The notes: generated from the letters alone by a model not told the origin. 64,000 bases of DNA from Brachyspira sp. CAG:484 (GCA_000431315.1 HF989692.1:1-64000); one strand, 5' to 3'; numbered from the stretch's first letter, positions 43,159 to 52,970 are shown. Program-made: numbers and translations.

Positions 43159-43593
43159 TTATTCTTGCTGTTCTTCGCTTAAAAGTTTATCGTACATTTC
43201 ATGTAAATGTTGTACCAAGCGATTTCGCTCATCCTCTGTAAATTCAGGTTCAACAGGATTTTGACGTTCTATAAGGCTTTTCACAATATCGTTGAAATTA
43301 CATTTAAACAGATTATTTGATTGAAGTAAGAATTTCCTTGAAGGACCGTCATTTTGAATAGCATCTTGGACTAATTTTTTAGCAAGAATGCTGTAAAGAG
43401 GCACTTTCTCTTTCAATCCGCTTGCATTTGTAATAGTCTTTTGTTGACATAATTCAAGACTTATTGCCTGAAATAATGTCTCAGGAATTACTTTTTTCTT
43501 CCGCCCTGCGGGATTGCCGGAGCGTCCTTTGGTAAAACGAGTATTCTTTGGCGGTTTTCCATAACCGATTTCGTAATTTTTATTATTCTCCAT
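43159..43593 (-). CDS. DUF5681-family protein
   Basis: A 144-aa protein with the N-terminal signature KNTRFTKGRSGNPAGRKKK (about 15-33), a basic motif typical of DUF5681 proteins of prophages and related elements. The remainder is helical. ATG 43593 has a GGAGG site and overlaps the methyltransferase stop by 11 nt, so translation is coupled. In phage genomes this pair often lies near the terminase genes; no terminase is found here. Confidence 0.85.
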   Translation of the reverse strand: MENNKNYEIGYGKPPKNTRFTKGRSGNPAGRKKKVIPETLFQAISLELCQQKTITNASGLKEKVPLYSILAKKLVQDAIQNDGPSRKFLLQSNNLFKCNFNDIVKSLIERQNPVEPEFTEDERNRLVQHLHEMYDKLLSEEQQE

Positions 43594-44965
43594 CTTGAAC
43601 CTCCGCAAAGTTTTTGATTAATTTAGCAGTTTTGCCGGTTTCTTTCTCCCAGCGAAAAATTGTTACATCCACATATCGCGGGCTTATTTCAATCAATCGA
43701 GCTCTGCGTTTACATCGTTCTGCGGCAAGCAATGTAGAGCCTGAACCGCCAAAACAGTCCAGTACAATGTCATTTTTAGACGAAGTATCTAGCATAATCG
43801 AATGAAGTAAAGATACAGATTTCGTTGTAGGATGCAGTTTCAGGAGTTCCAAAGATGCAGGGTTTGTTGCTCTGACGCCAGGATAATCCCAAACATTTGT
43901 ACGATACCTGCCATATTTACCTAGTTGAATATGGTTTTGATGCTTGGCTTTTCCGTTTTTGAATATCGGTACCATCTCATGTTGGCTTCTATACAAAGCC
44001 CCCATACCGCCGACGCCTTTATTCCAAACTGCTATATTTTTGAGCTCGGTATAATGCTTTTTACCTTCTGTGAGTAATGTATTTAATCCAATCCAATCAA
44101 TGAACAGATAATGCAAAGAACCGTCAACAGAGAATTTTATCAGATTTTGTATAAATTTTGAGATAAATTCAGCAAATTCTGTATCAGTCATTTCGCCTGA
44201 TGCCATAGCAAATTCTTCGTGTTGAGTTTTACCTAACCCGCAAACATGTCCGTTTATTTTGCAATTATATGGCGGATCAGTAATAACTATTTGAGCAAGT
44301 TCGCCCTGCATAAGAAATTCAAATGACTTGGCAAGTAAGCAATCTCCACAAAAAACAAAATGATCACCAAGCCGCCATAAATCTCCGAGTTTTACTCGTA
44401 CAGGTATATTTGCGTCGAGCCAACTTTCGTCTTCTTTGTCAGAGTTGTGGCCTTTATTTCCGTCTGTATCGTCAGCAAGGAATATTTTATCGTAATCAAC
44501 GGTATCAAAGCCTAAATCCTCAAAACTGATGTCAAATTTTAACAATTTTTCGAGCTCATCTTTAAGATTTTCATAATTCCATTCGCCGTCTTCTGCAATT
44601 CTATTGTCCAGAATTCTGATAGCTTCAGCTTCTTCTTCTGTCAAATTTTCAAGTATGATTGCCGGAATTTGAGTAAATCCGAGCTCTTTAGCTGCTAGAA
44701 GCCGCAATTCACCTGCCATGATATTGTGTTTTTCATCAAGTAAAACGGGATTTACGTAACCGACTTTGTTTATTGCATTTTTTAACTTTTGAAGTTGCTT
44801 TTTTGAATGTTTCCGCAAACTTTTGAGCTTCAAAACGATTAAGTTGATGTCAATCATTTGTAAGTTGTTGGTCGGCTTTTTGCCTTCTAATACGATTTTT
44901 CTAAAGTGTCGCAATGCTTCTGAAATGTCTTCGGTAGTGAGTGGTTTTACTTTTGATTTTGTCAT
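43583..44965 (-). CDS. ParB-domain DNA methyltransferase (DPPY type)
   Basis: A 460-aa protein. A ParB-like nuclease/DNA-binding domain (about 37-130, with NIMAGELRLLAAKELG) is fused to an N4-cytosine/N6-adenine methylase domain. The catalytic motif is DPPYNC (230-235) and the SAM-binding motif DCFGGSGSTLLAAE is near residue 405. No matching restriction nuclease is adjacent, so it is an orphan, phage-type methyltransferase. An AGAGGAT ribosome-binding site precedes the ATG. The target sequence is unknown. Confidence 0.92.
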   Translation of the reverse strand: MTKSKVKPLTTEDISEALRHFRKIVLEGKKPTNNLQMIDINLIVLKLKSLRKHSKKQLQKLKNAINKVGYVNPVLLDEKHNIMAGELRLLAAKELGFTQIPAIILENLTEEEAEAIRILDNRIAEDGEWNYENLKDELEKLLKFDISFEDLGFDTVDYDKIFLADDTDGNKGHNSDKEDESWLDANIPVRVKLGDLWRLGDHFVFCGDCLLAKSFEFLMQGELAQIVITDPPYNCKINGHVCGLGKTQHEEFAMASGEMTDTEFAEFISKFIQNLIKFSVDGSLHYLFIDWIGLNTLLTEGKKHYTELKNIAVWNKGVGGMGALYRSQHEMVPIFKNGKAKHQNHIQLGKYGRYRTNVWDYPGVRATNPASLELLKLHPTTKSVSLLHSIMLDTSSKNDIVLDCFGGSGSTLLAAERCKRRARLIEISPRYVDVTIFRWEKETGKTAKLIKNFAEVQDGE

Positions 44966-45154
44966 TTGAGTATCCTCTTAATTTAATACGTCTGAAAAAA
45001 TTTTCAGACAGATTGGCTTTTCCAATCCGTATTAATTTAAAGAAGCGTCTAAAAAAGTGAAAAGGCTTGCATAGTGCGCTTTTTGCCAAAAGTGTTCTAA
45101 AAAACTAAAACCGCTTTTAATATAAAAACGGTTTATTTATGGTACAATTTTGTA

Positions 45155-45658
45155 ATGAGACAGAAAATTTGCAAAGAAAAATGTACACATTGCCACAGTA
45201 CCGAACATACAGTTTACAAAAATAAAAATCAGTGTTATTGCAAAAATTGTGGCAAATATTTCAAACCAGGTTCGGCTCGTAAAGAGTATTCAATAACAAC
45301 GGCTTTGGTTTTGAATACGATTTTAAGTTTGTTTTATTCAAAATTAACTAAGTTTAGCAATTTCAGAAATTTTGTAAAAATTTTGAAAGAAAAATCTGTA
45401 CCAACAATTCATAATGTTAAAATAAAATATGAACGTGTCCCGGACAAAGAAAATCCTAAGGATACTTCAGAGTTGAGCATTGACGGTGATCTAAAAGAAA
45501 GTATAATTTTAACCCGTTCAGGCAATGGTTTTATTGTTACAAGGGGCTTGGATGTTCGTCAAAAAATTAAGTTTAATGATTTTATAATAAATACATCAGG
45601 ACCTGGCAACATGACAGGTGATTATTATTTAGATGAAGAAATCCAATCCGGAGGATGA
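45155..45658 (+). CDS. zinc-ribbon protein, possibly transposase-derived
   Basis: A 167-aa protein with an N-terminal zinc ribbon CTHC...CKNC (C10, C13, C29, C32) like the DNA-binding ribbons of IS1/IS1595-type transposases. The remaining 125 residues show no DDE motif and no known domain. TACAAT (45143-45148) lies 6 nt before the ATG with no ribosome-binding site. It lies next to mobile-element genes. It could be a remnant or a repurposed regulator. Confidence 0.55.
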   Translation: MRQKICKEKCTHCHSTEHTVYKNKNQCYCKNCGKYFKPGSARKEYSITTALVLNTILSLFYSKLTKFSNFRNFVKILKEKSVPTIHNVKIKYERVPDKENPKDTSELSIDGDLKESIILTRSGNGFIVTRGLDVRQKIKFNDFIINTSGPGNMTGDYYLDEEIQSGG

Positions 45659-45666
45659 TACTTAAC

Positions 45667-47394
45667 CTATTTTGTCTGTAAATCATATAATTTTTTAAAT
45701 TTCCCCTTTGTATTCTGCAAAAGTTGTGTTTGAGAACCTTGTTCTACAATTTTTCCCTCATCAATAACTATTATTTTATCAACATCATTTATAGTGGAAA
45801 ATCTGTGTGCAATAATTATTACCGTTTTATCTTTCATCAAATTTTCTATGGCTTTTTTAATATAAAATTCAGACTCATTATCTAACGCACTTGTAGCTTC
45901 ATCAAAAATTATAATCGGAGAATCTTTTAAGAACGCTCTTGCAATTCCTAATCTTTGTTTTTGCCCGCCGGATAGTAATAATCCTCTTTCTCCAACTTGT
46001 GTATCAAGTCCTTTTTCCGTTGACATTACAAAATCATACAGGTAGGAACTTTGGAGAACCGAAAATAAATCTTCATCAGTTGCATCAGGTTTTATTATTT
46101 TAAGGTTTTCTCTTATAGTACCTGTAAATATAAAATTATCCTGTAAAACTATTGAGATATTATTTCTTAACGAATTTATGTTATAATTTTTTATATTAAT
46201 ACCGTCTATTAAAATTTCACCGTTGCTTACATCATAAAATCTTGGAATAAGGTTTATTATTGTACTTTTTCCTCCACCAGAATGTCCTACAAGTGCAATT
46301 TTTTCTCCTTTATTAATTTTGAATGACAGTTCATGTAAAACTTTTTTATTTTTTCTATATTCAAACGAAACATTTTTAAATTCAATTCCGGAATTGAAAT
46401 GTTTCATAAAAATCGGCGACACATTATTTTTGATTTTTGGAATATATTCAAGTTCATTTATAACTCTTTCTATTGCAAGAATTGAAGTTTGCAAATTTTT
46501 TGAATCGTTTCCTATACCTTTAATTGGGTTAAAAAGTAAAATAAGTGCAGTTACAAATGCCACGAAATTCCCGCTTGTAATTGTATTATTGTTAATTAAA
46601 GTACTGCCTATTCCAATAATAAGGCCTATACCAATAGCTGCTACAAGCCGCATTAAAGGTGTAGTCCAACCTGTACGGAGGATTATTTTCATATCGAGTT
46701 GAAAAGCTTTTTTAAGGTGTTTTTTCAATTTATTTATTTGAAAATTTTTAAGATTAAATGCGGAAATGATTTTGTTTCCAGAAAATGTTTCATTGTAATC
46801 GGCTATAACCTTTGCATTCTCGTTTTCGTAATCATTAACAATATTTTTTATAAGATTTTTGACCTGCGTAACAGGAATTAGGGCAAAAACAAGAATTAAT
46901 ACGGCAATTATTGCAAGCTGCCAACAATTATAAATCAGAACGATGATTAAAGAAATTGCCGAAAAAATTCTTAGGGCATAACTTTTTAAGTATCCTAAAA
47001 GACTTCCGAAAGCTTTTGAAACATCATTATTAAACGCTTTTTGTATAAAACCCGATGTATTTTTGTCGAAAAATGAAGTTTCCCTGTTAAGCAAATTTTC
47101 AAATAATATTATTTTAACTTCATTTGTAATTTGTCCTGCAACATAAGAATTAATATAAGTTGCCGAGAAATTAAGAAGCCCCTGAATACTTGTAAAAAGT
47201 AGAATTAAAAAAGAAATCATCCATGGAGAATGTATTGATTTATTCAGCATAATGACATCCATATACGGTTTTAATGTCATAACAATAACTGCATCCAAAG
47301 CACCAGCCGGCAATGTTAATAATATAGACACCAGTGCAAGGCGCAGATAAGGTTTTATGTATGAAAAAATTTGTTTGTATTCATTTATCTTCAT
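45667..47394 (-). CDS. ABC exporter (MsbA-like, fused permease and ATPase)
   Basis: A 575-aa half-transporter. Six membrane helices (about 15-300) are followed by the ATPase domain with Walker A GHSGGGKST (about 368), signature LSGGQKQR (about 472), Walker B IIIFDEATSALD (about 491) and the H-loop IIAHR. It is the last gene of the glycan operon and overlaps the previous gene by 14 nt. Export of the lipid-linked glycan or its lipid carrier across the inner membrane is the likely role. Confidence 0.9.
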   Translation of the reverse strand: MKINEYKQIFSYIKPYLRLALVSILLTLPAGALDAVIVMTLKPYMDVIMLNKSIHSPWMISFLILLFTSIQGLLNFSATYINSYVAGQITNEVKIILFENLLNRETSFFDKNTSGFIQKAFNNDVSKAFGSLLGYLKSYALRIFSAISLIIVLIYNCWQLAIIAVLILVFALIPVTQVKNLIKNIVNDYENENAKVIADYNETFSGNKIISAFNLKNFQINKLKKHLKKAFQLDMKIILRTGWTTPLMRLVAAIGIGLIIGIGSTLINNNTITSGNFVAFVTALILLFNPIKGIGNDSKNLQTSILAIERVINELEYIPKIKNNVSPIFMKHFNSGIEFKNVSFEYRKNKKVLHELSFKINKGEKIALVGHSGGGKSTIINLIPRFYDVSNGEILIDGINIKNYNINSLRNNISIVLQDNFIFTGTIRENLKIIKPDATDEDLFSVLQSSYLYDFVMSTEKGLDTQVGERGLLLSGGQKQRLGIARAFLKDSPIIIFDEATSALDNESEFYIKKAIENLMKDKTVIIIAHRFSTINDVDKIIVIDEGKIVEQGSQTQLLQNTKGKFKKLYDLQTK

Positions 47395-49696
47395 TTATTA
47401 TTTCATCAATCAATTTTACAACTTTTTCCGATGCATGACCGTTATCCATACATCTTTTTTCTATAAGGAATTTCTCTACATTTTTAATATAATCATCATA
47501 ATTAAAATTAAGAATATTTTGGATAAGTTCATTATTATTTTCAGCTATAGGAAATGGAGTTTTCTGCAAAGGATAATAGAAACCTCTATCATGGTTATAG
47601 TCTTTAATATCTGTGGCATATATAAATCCAGGATTTTTTGTTAACAAAAAATCAAATATACAGCTTGAATAATCTGTTATTGTGCAATCTACAGTTGTCA
47701 ACAATTCTTGAATATCGGGATAAGAAGTTACATCTATTATATTAGTTGTATCAGGAACTAAAATTTCTTTATATTGTAACAGCCTCGGGTGAAGCCTGAT
47801 AAATATTTTCCAGGTTCCGCCAAATTTTTTAGAAAGAGGTATTAAAAGGCTCTCATAATCAATGTTGTAACAGCTAATATGCTTATTATCTCTAAATGTT
47901 GGTGCGTAAAGCAAAATTTTGGTATTATCCTCAATATTATATTTGGAATATATTTTTGTTTTTATTTCTGTATTATTTTGGAAAAATATATCATTTCTTG
48001 GATGCCCTAATTCTTTTATTTCTGCGGTATTAGAAATTGCATTTTTATATACATTAGTTTCAAAAGGGCTATTTGATATTAAGTAATCCATCATATCAGA
48101 GTCTTTAATATGATAATTCTGCCAATTTGAGTTTTTCCAGAAATTGGGATTTGCATCTTTATCTATTTTTTTTATTCCCAAAGCTCCATGCCAGGTTTGA
48201 ATATATTTTTGTTCTTGTTTTTTATTTAATCCTCTTTTAATTAAATTAATTAATCTCACATTACTAACCCATATTTTAGCTGTTGATAATTCATATATTG
48301 CTCTTTCTGATGAAAAGTTAACCAGTTTTACATTTTTAGGAAATTTATTTGTTTTCTTTAAATCATTTGAGATTAACCATATAATTTTATATTTTTTATT
48401 TTCGTTTAGTAATTTTTTTGTAATATATTTTGGATTACAAGCATACCCAAGTCCGGAAAAATTAATCATAATAATTTTATTTTTTTGTATTGGAAGATAT
48501 TTATAAAGATGATTGTATATAAAGTTATTAGGTATTCTTAATTTAAGTCCTAAAAAATATATATTTTTATATCCTCCAAAATTTTTAAAATTAATATATT
48601 TTTTGATATAAGTTTTGAGATTATATTTATGTAATGATTTGTTCTTTTGAAATAATAAACCATCTACTAATTTTGACAGCATTTTTTCTACATTAATTTC
48701 AGGGTGCCAATTTAGTTTTTCAAGTTTATCAGTAGCCAGTAAAAGTTTAAGTTTGGGTAAATATTTATTATCAGCTTTTAAGTCATACTTTATATTAATA
48801 TTTTCACCGTATTCTTTTATTTTTTCAGCCATTTCTCTTATGGACAGTTTTGTATATTGATTTGTTACATTATAACTTTCACCGGATACTCCTCTTTCTA
48901 AAATTGTAAAAATAGCACTAATACAATCAGTTATATAGCAATAATTTCTTATGGTGGATCCGTCTGTCTGAAGAATAATGTCTTTCTTCTCTATAACATT
49001 TCTTGCCAATTGAACAAATACTCTGTTATCATCATAAGGTATATTTGCACCTATAATCTGTGATAGCCTTGCAATTTTAACAGGTACGTTATATTCTTTA
49101 AAATAAGAATAACACATTGTTTCTGCGACTCGTTTCGCCTGTGGATAGCTATTTCTTTCGTTTAGCAGGTCAAGGTAATTGTATTCAGATTCTTTAAGTG
49201 GTGTATCCGAATTTACAATTCCATAAACTTCCATAGATGAAAGGCAGACTAAACTTTTTACTCTGTTATTTTTAGCAAATTCAAGAATGTTTTTTGTACC
49301 TAATATGGTAGTATTAATCGTTTCAACCGGTGTTTCTACAAAAGATTTTGAGGAGGTATTTGAGACTGTATGGATAATATAATCAATATTGCCTTTATAA
49401 TTAATTTTTTTATTTATGTCATATTTTATAATTTTGATCTTGTTAAACAATCTTTCTTGCCCAAATAATTGCTTAGCCTTTTGTTGATTTCTTACAGGTA
49501 AAATTAATTTTATATCGAGATTAAAATCCATTGAGGCTTTAGCAATTGAAAGTACTAACTGTATTCCGATAAAACCTGTTGCTCCAGTTATAAGAATTGT
49601 AGAGTTTTTAAAAAACTGCCAATTTATATAAGGTGAATCAACTATTAGTTTGGTATCATATCTTGTATATCTATTAATTACATCTGTGTAGTTCAT
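47381..49696 (-). CDS. fusion of extended SDR (NAD-dependent epimerase/reductase) and CDP-polyol phosphotransferase
   Basis: A 771-aa two-domain protein. Residues about 25-340 form an extended short-chain dehydrogenase: TILITGATGFIG (32-43), with catalytic YPQAKR. Residues about 390-770 belong to the CDP-glycerol glycerophosphotransferase (TagF/TarF) family, with TWHGALGIKKIDKD, LYAPTFRDN and DYSSCIFDFLLT. The fusion suggests one protein makes or modifies the polyol or sugar and transfers the polyol phosphate. It overlaps the TarI/IspD-like gene by 23 nt and the ABC exporter gene by 14 nt. Confidence 0.85.
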   Translation of the reverse strand: MNYTDVINRYTRYDTKLIVDSPYINWQFFKNSTILITGATGFIGIQLVLSIAKASMDFNLDIKLILPVRNQQKAKQLFGQERLFNKIKIIKYDINKKINYKGNIDYIIHTVSNTSSKSFVETPVETINTTILGTKNILEFAKNNRVKSLVCLSSMEVYGIVNSDTPLKESEYNYLDLLNERNSYPQAKRVAETMCYSYFKEYNVPVKIARLSQIIGANIPYDDNRVFVQLARNVIEKKDIILQTDGSTIRNYCYITDCISAIFTILERGVSGESYNVTNQYTKLSIREMAEKIKEYGENINIKYDLKADNKYLPKLKLLLATDKLEKLNWHPEINVEKMLSKLVDGLLFQKNKSLHKYNLKTYIKKYINFKNFGGYKNIYFLGLKLRIPNNFIYNHLYKYLPIQKNKIIMINFSGLGYACNPKYITKKLLNENKKYKIIWLISNDLKKTNKFPKNVKLVNFSSERAIYELSTAKIWVSNVRLINLIKRGLNKKQEQKYIQTWHGALGIKKIDKDANPNFWKNSNWQNYHIKDSDMMDYLISNSPFETNVYKNAISNTAEIKELGHPRNDIFFQNNTEIKTKIYSKYNIEDNTKILLYAPTFRDNKHISCYNIDYESLLIPLSKKFGGTWKIFIRLHPRLLQYKEILVPDTTNIIDVTSYPDIQELLTTVDCTITDYSSCIFDFLLTKNPGFIYATDIKDYNHDRGFYYPLQKTPFPIAENNNELIQNILNFNYDDYIKNVEKFLIEKRCMDNGHASEKVVKLIDEIINEDK

Positions 49697-50408
49697 AATT
49701 CTCTCTTTTTCGATATTTTATAAGTGCTTCCAAAATATATAAATCCCTTGGTGTTGTTACTTTTATATTGCCAAAATTCCCATTGCACATATACATTGGT
49801 TTATTTAACGTATGAAAAATTGTGCAAGAATCTATCATATCTTCGTAATTTGGTTTTAATTTTCTTATTTGTTCGTGAGCTTCTATTATTTCCTTTAAAT
49901 AAAAACATTGCGGAGCCTGTGCGGCATATGTATTTTTTCTGTATGGAATTTTTTGGGGATTTATTCCGTTATCACTTACCAAAATTGTTTCATAGCAAGG
50001 AGTACAGGTTATTGAATTTCCATATATTTTTACGTTTTTAATGTTCTCATCTATAACATTATCATCTACAATAGGGCGTACTCCGTCATGAATTAAAACT
50101 ATAGAATTGTCAGGATTCTCAATTTGAGCTTTAATAAGTGCATTGTATATAGATTCTTGAGCTGTTTCTCCTCCGTATACAATCCCTTTAACTTTATTTA
50201 ATTTATGTCGGGTAACCAGCTCACACATTAAAGTATAGTATTGAGGATGAATTGATATATAAATTTTGTCAATAAGACTATGATTTTCAAAAATTTCAAG
50301 CGTGTGTATAATTATGGGTTTTTGCTCAACTTCTACAAATTGTTTAGGGAGGTTTTCATTTGAAAATCTTTGACCTGTTCCGCCGGCGAAAATTATTGCT
50401 ATATTCAT
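49674..50408 (-). CDS. TarI/IspD-family cytidylyltransferase
   Basis: A 244-aa enzyme that couples CTP with an alcohol phosphate. N-terminal IIFAGGTGQRF and ENLPKQFVEV (CTP-binding loop), VLIHDGVRPIVDD, and the C-terminal NIKVTTPRDLYILEALI are typical. The gene context (polyol-phosphate transferases on both sides) favours ribitol-5-phosphate or a similar polyol substrate over methylerythritol phosphate, though IspD cannot be excluded. AGGTGA precedes the ATG. It overlaps the upstream gene by 4 nt. Confidence 0.82.
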   Translation of the reverse strand: MNIAIIFAGGTGQRFSNENLPKQFVEVEQKPIIIHTLEIFENHSLIDKIYISIHPQYYTLMCELVTRHKLNKVKGIVYGGETAQESIYNALIKAQIENPDNSIVLIHDGVRPIVDDNVIDENIKNVKIYGNSITCTPCYETILVSDNGINPQKIPYRKNTYAAQAPQCFYLKEIIEAHEQIRKLKPNYEDMIDSCTIFHTLNKPMYMCNGNFGNIKVTTPRDLYILEALIKYRKRENYELHRCN

Positions 50409-51655
50409 AATTTCACCTGCAATTCTTGTATTAAGTAATCAAAGATTTTGACTGCAACACCTTCTTGAGGAATAATTATTTGTTTTAAACATTCTTGCCT
50501 TGTCTGAAAAAGAGGATCCGATTTTTGATTAATAATTAAATCAAGAGTATTCTTAAATTCTTCAAGATTTTGTATTTTATAATATCCTTGTGTAATTTCT
50601 TCTCCAAATTTATTTAAGCCAACAGAATTTTTTGAAATAAGCTGTATAAGCGGTTTTAATGTAGGCAGATATTCTGTCAAAAAAGAGTTGCAGTCTGTAA
50701 TCATTAAATCAGAGCCTTTAAAAATATCAAAATAATCCCCGTTTTCATACAAATGTGTATTAGGGAGTTTTGTCCACATTAAATAATATTCTTCAGCATC
50801 ATTTTTATTCATCAAATTTTTTGTTATAATTTCATTTTTTAGATTAGGATGCGGCTTAAAAATAAATTCAATCTCTGGATGATTTTTAGCATATTCAAGA
50901 AAAAATTTATAATATTTGTTAAAAGTTCCAAACTTTAAAATACTATCTTCTGAAAATGAGAAATGCGGAGCATATATTATTCTGAAATTATTAGTATTCC
51001 ATATTTGCTTTTTGACATTTAGAGGTGTTTTGTATGCATCAAGTTTAATACTTCCTGTTACATATAGATTTTCTTGTTTTATTCCATGTTTTATAAGTAT
51101 ATCTTTAACAAAATTATTGTCTAAAAAATATTTCCAAACTTGTTTAAAAACGCGGGAACAGTATTCATTTCGTCCGTTGGTTGTGCCTGAACCATAACTG
51201 CAATAACAGCATAACGAATGTTTTGAAATATTGTATACATTTTGGTTATCTGCAATATCCCATGGCTCCTCTAAAAAAATGATATCAGCATTAAACATAT
51301 TTATTGGAATATGTTTTTTTGTTTTTATATCAAATGCATATTTTATATTTATACCTTTTTTTCTAAAAAATTTGTAATTATTCTCTAATTTTTTTAGATC
51401 ATTTTCATTATAATGCTGGTTTAATGTCACTAGTACAAACGGTTCAAAAAATTTACTTTGAGATAATTTGTCATATAAAGATCGATAAACCCATTTTGAA
51501 TTTTCGCTGCTCAGAAAACAGACTTTTAATTTATGTTTCCCCAATTTTTTCCTTAAATTTTTTAAGACATATTTATAATTCTTGTGTATTATTTTGATTT
51601 TTAAATTATTAGGTATGTAGCACAAACATCTTTTAAAAAATATAAATATGTTCAT
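50405..51655 (-). CDS. CDP-glycerol glycerophosphotransferase-like protein
   Basis: A 416-aa peripheral-membrane transferase-like protein. The C-terminal half has IIYAPHFSF, EFIFKPHPNL and DYFDIFKGSDLMITDCNSFLTEYLPTLKPLI, matching the second Rossmann domain of the TagB/TagF family. The N-terminal part is basic. Together with the fusion protein at 47381 it could add primer and chain polyol-phosphate units. It is the second gene in the operon, starting in the stop codon of the GT2 gene. Confidence 0.82.
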   Translation of the reverse strand: MNIFIFFKRCLCYIPNNLKIKIIHKNYKYVLKNLRKKLGKHKLKVCFLSSENSKWVYRSLYDKLSQSKFFEPFVLVTLNQHYNENDLKKLENNYKFFRKKGINIKYAFDIKTKKHIPINMFNADIIFLEEPWDIADNQNVYNISKHSLCCYCSYGSGTTNGRNEYCSRVFKQVWKYFLDNNFVKDILIKHGIKQENLYVTGSIKLDAYKTPLNVKKQIWNTNNFRIIYAPHFSFSEDSILKFGTFNKYYKFFLEYAKNHPEIEFIFKPHPNLKNEIITKNLMNKNDAEEYYLMWTKLPNTHLYENGDYFDIFKGSDLMITDCNSFLTEYLPTLKPLIQLISKNSVGLNKFGEEITQGYYKIQNLEEFKNTLDLIINQKSDPLFQTRQECLKQIIIPQEGVAVKIFDYLIQELQVKL

Positions 51656-52437
51656 TAGTTTATGCCTTTCAATAATTTATAAAAATGTGCGGCACAATTT
51701 TTGCAAACCATTAAGCCTAATAAAAAATACATTTTCAGGCCAAACTGTTTATATAGTTTATTGTGGAATTTAACTATATTAAGCCTGATTTTAAGATAAT
51801 TTATAGGTCTTAAAGACTGCTTTGTTCTTTCATTTTGCTGCTTTCTATAATAAAAAAGAACTTCCGGTATCTGGTAAACTTTTGCACCGGTTTCGATAAT
51901 TGAAAGCCAAAAATCCCAATCTTCACAACCGAGTTCCATTTCTTTTTTATAACCGCCAACCTCAAGGAATTTCGATTTTCGATAAATACCTGATGGAAAT
52001 ATTCTATTTTGTATAAGCATATTTGAAAGAGTCGCTGGCTTTAAGTTCCATTTTTTATTTTGTCCTGTTCCGAAAAATTCCGCTTCGCAATAAACAATCC
52101 CAATATCAGGATTTTGCTCTAATATTGAAATTGCTTTTTCAATATATGTATCTGCGATTCTGTCATCTGCATCCAAAGGTAAGATGTATTCTCCACTAGC
52201 CTTTATTATTCCGTTGTTTCTGGCGGCACACACTCCTGAATTTTCTTGATTTATCAATATTACATTATCAAAAGACATGAGCATGCTCTGAATCTCCTGC
52301 GGAGTTTTTTCAGTTGACCCATCATTAACGACAATGATTTCCAAATTTTTGTAGGTGGAATTTACAACTGACTTAACTGCATCTAATAAATAATCAGAGT
52401 GATTATAGCAAGGTATTATTACAGAAATCTTTTTCAT
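51655..52437 (-). CDS. family 2 glycosyltransferase
   Basis: A 260-aa GT-A enzyme. The N-terminal nucleotide-sugar part is ISVIIPCYNHSDYLLDAVKSV (4-24), then VVNDGST (36-42), the metal-site LPLDADDR (about 91-98) and GCEDWDFWLSIIE (about 169-181). It is the first gene of the five-gene glycan operon and overlaps the next by a shared base. The donor and acceptor sugars are not predictable. Confidence 0.92.
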   Translation of the reverse strand: MKKISVIIPCYNHSDYLLDAVKSVVNSTYKNLEIIVVNDGSTEKTPQEIQSMLMSFDNVILINQENSGVCAARNNGIIKASGEYILPLDADDRIADTYIEKAISILEQNPDIGIVYCEAEFFGTGQNKKWNLKPATLSNMLIQNRIFPSGIYRKSKFLEVGGYKKEMELGCEDWDFWLSIIETGAKVYQIPEVLFYYRKQQNERTKQSLRPINYLKIRLNIVKFHNKLYKQFGLKMYFLLGLMVCKNCAAHFYKLLKGIN

Positions 52438-52480
52438 AATTTATATAACCCAATGTGATTTTTACATGAAACATCTAATT

Positions 52481-52543
52481 TGTAAATAGGGTTTATATAA
52501 AATTGTTATTTAGTCTTTAAGTGAATAGCTACATGTAAATAGG
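52481..52543. promoter_or_regulatory. direct repeats TGTAAATAGG between two divergent units
   Basis: TGTAAATAGG occurs at 52481-52490 and 52534-52543, 53 bp apart (about five helical turns), in the gap between the glycan operon and the MerR-like gene. They are candidate operator sites for that regulator. ACATGT (52531-52536) overlaps the second. Confidence 0.45.
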
Positions 52544-52590
52544 CATAAACCCATGAGTGTAATATCATTGAATAAATAAAGAGGATAAAT

Positions 52591-52950
52591 ATGGCATTAA
52601 AAAATAAGTTTTCAAAAGACAAACCACTTCTGACAACAAGCGTTGTTGCTAATATGCTAGGAATTACTCCTGATAGACTAAGAACCTATGATGCCGAAAA
52701 ATTAATAAAAACACATCGGATAAAGACTGGCGAAGTTCAAAAACGGCTATATAGCCAATATGATGTAGAGTGGTTACAATGTTTGCGTATTCTTGTAAAA
52801 ACTCACAAAATGAGTATTTCCTCTATAAAATTTCTTTTACAAGTAATTTGTGAAAACCCCAAAATTCGGCTACCACATAATGAAATAGGGGAAGTTCTAG
52901 TTGAAATGTGTCAAAACCCAAATTTTAAAGATATAGTTAGAAATTTTTAA
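52591..52950 (+). CDS. MerR-superfamily (HspR/GlnR-like) regulator
   Basis: A 119-aa protein with a winged-helix MerR domain (about 13-80: LLTTSVVANMLGITPDRLRTYDAEKLIKTHR, then YSQYDVEWLQCLRILV) and a short helical end with no effector-binding domain, as in HspR and GlnR-type small regulators. An AAAGAGG site precedes the ATG. It is divergent from the glycan operon, with repeated TGTAAATAGG sites between, so it may regulate that operon. Confidence 0.85.
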   Translation: MALKNKFSKDKPLLTTSVVANMLGITPDRLRTYDAEKLIKTHRIKTGEVQKRLYSQYDVEWLQCLRILVKTHKMSISSIKFLLQVICENPKIRLPHNEIGEVLVEMCQNPNFKDIVRNF

Positions 52951-52970
52951 TATTACTGAAATATTAAACC

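Noticed and set aside
43583..44965. Restriction-modification system with the methyltransferase
   Set aside because: No restriction nuclease or specificity subunit is adjacent; the ParB fusion and DUF5681 neighbour point to a phage-type orphan enzyme.
45155..45658. Complete insertion sequence
   Set aside because: Only a zinc ribbon is seen; there is no DDE catalytic triad and no terminal inverted repeats around the gene.
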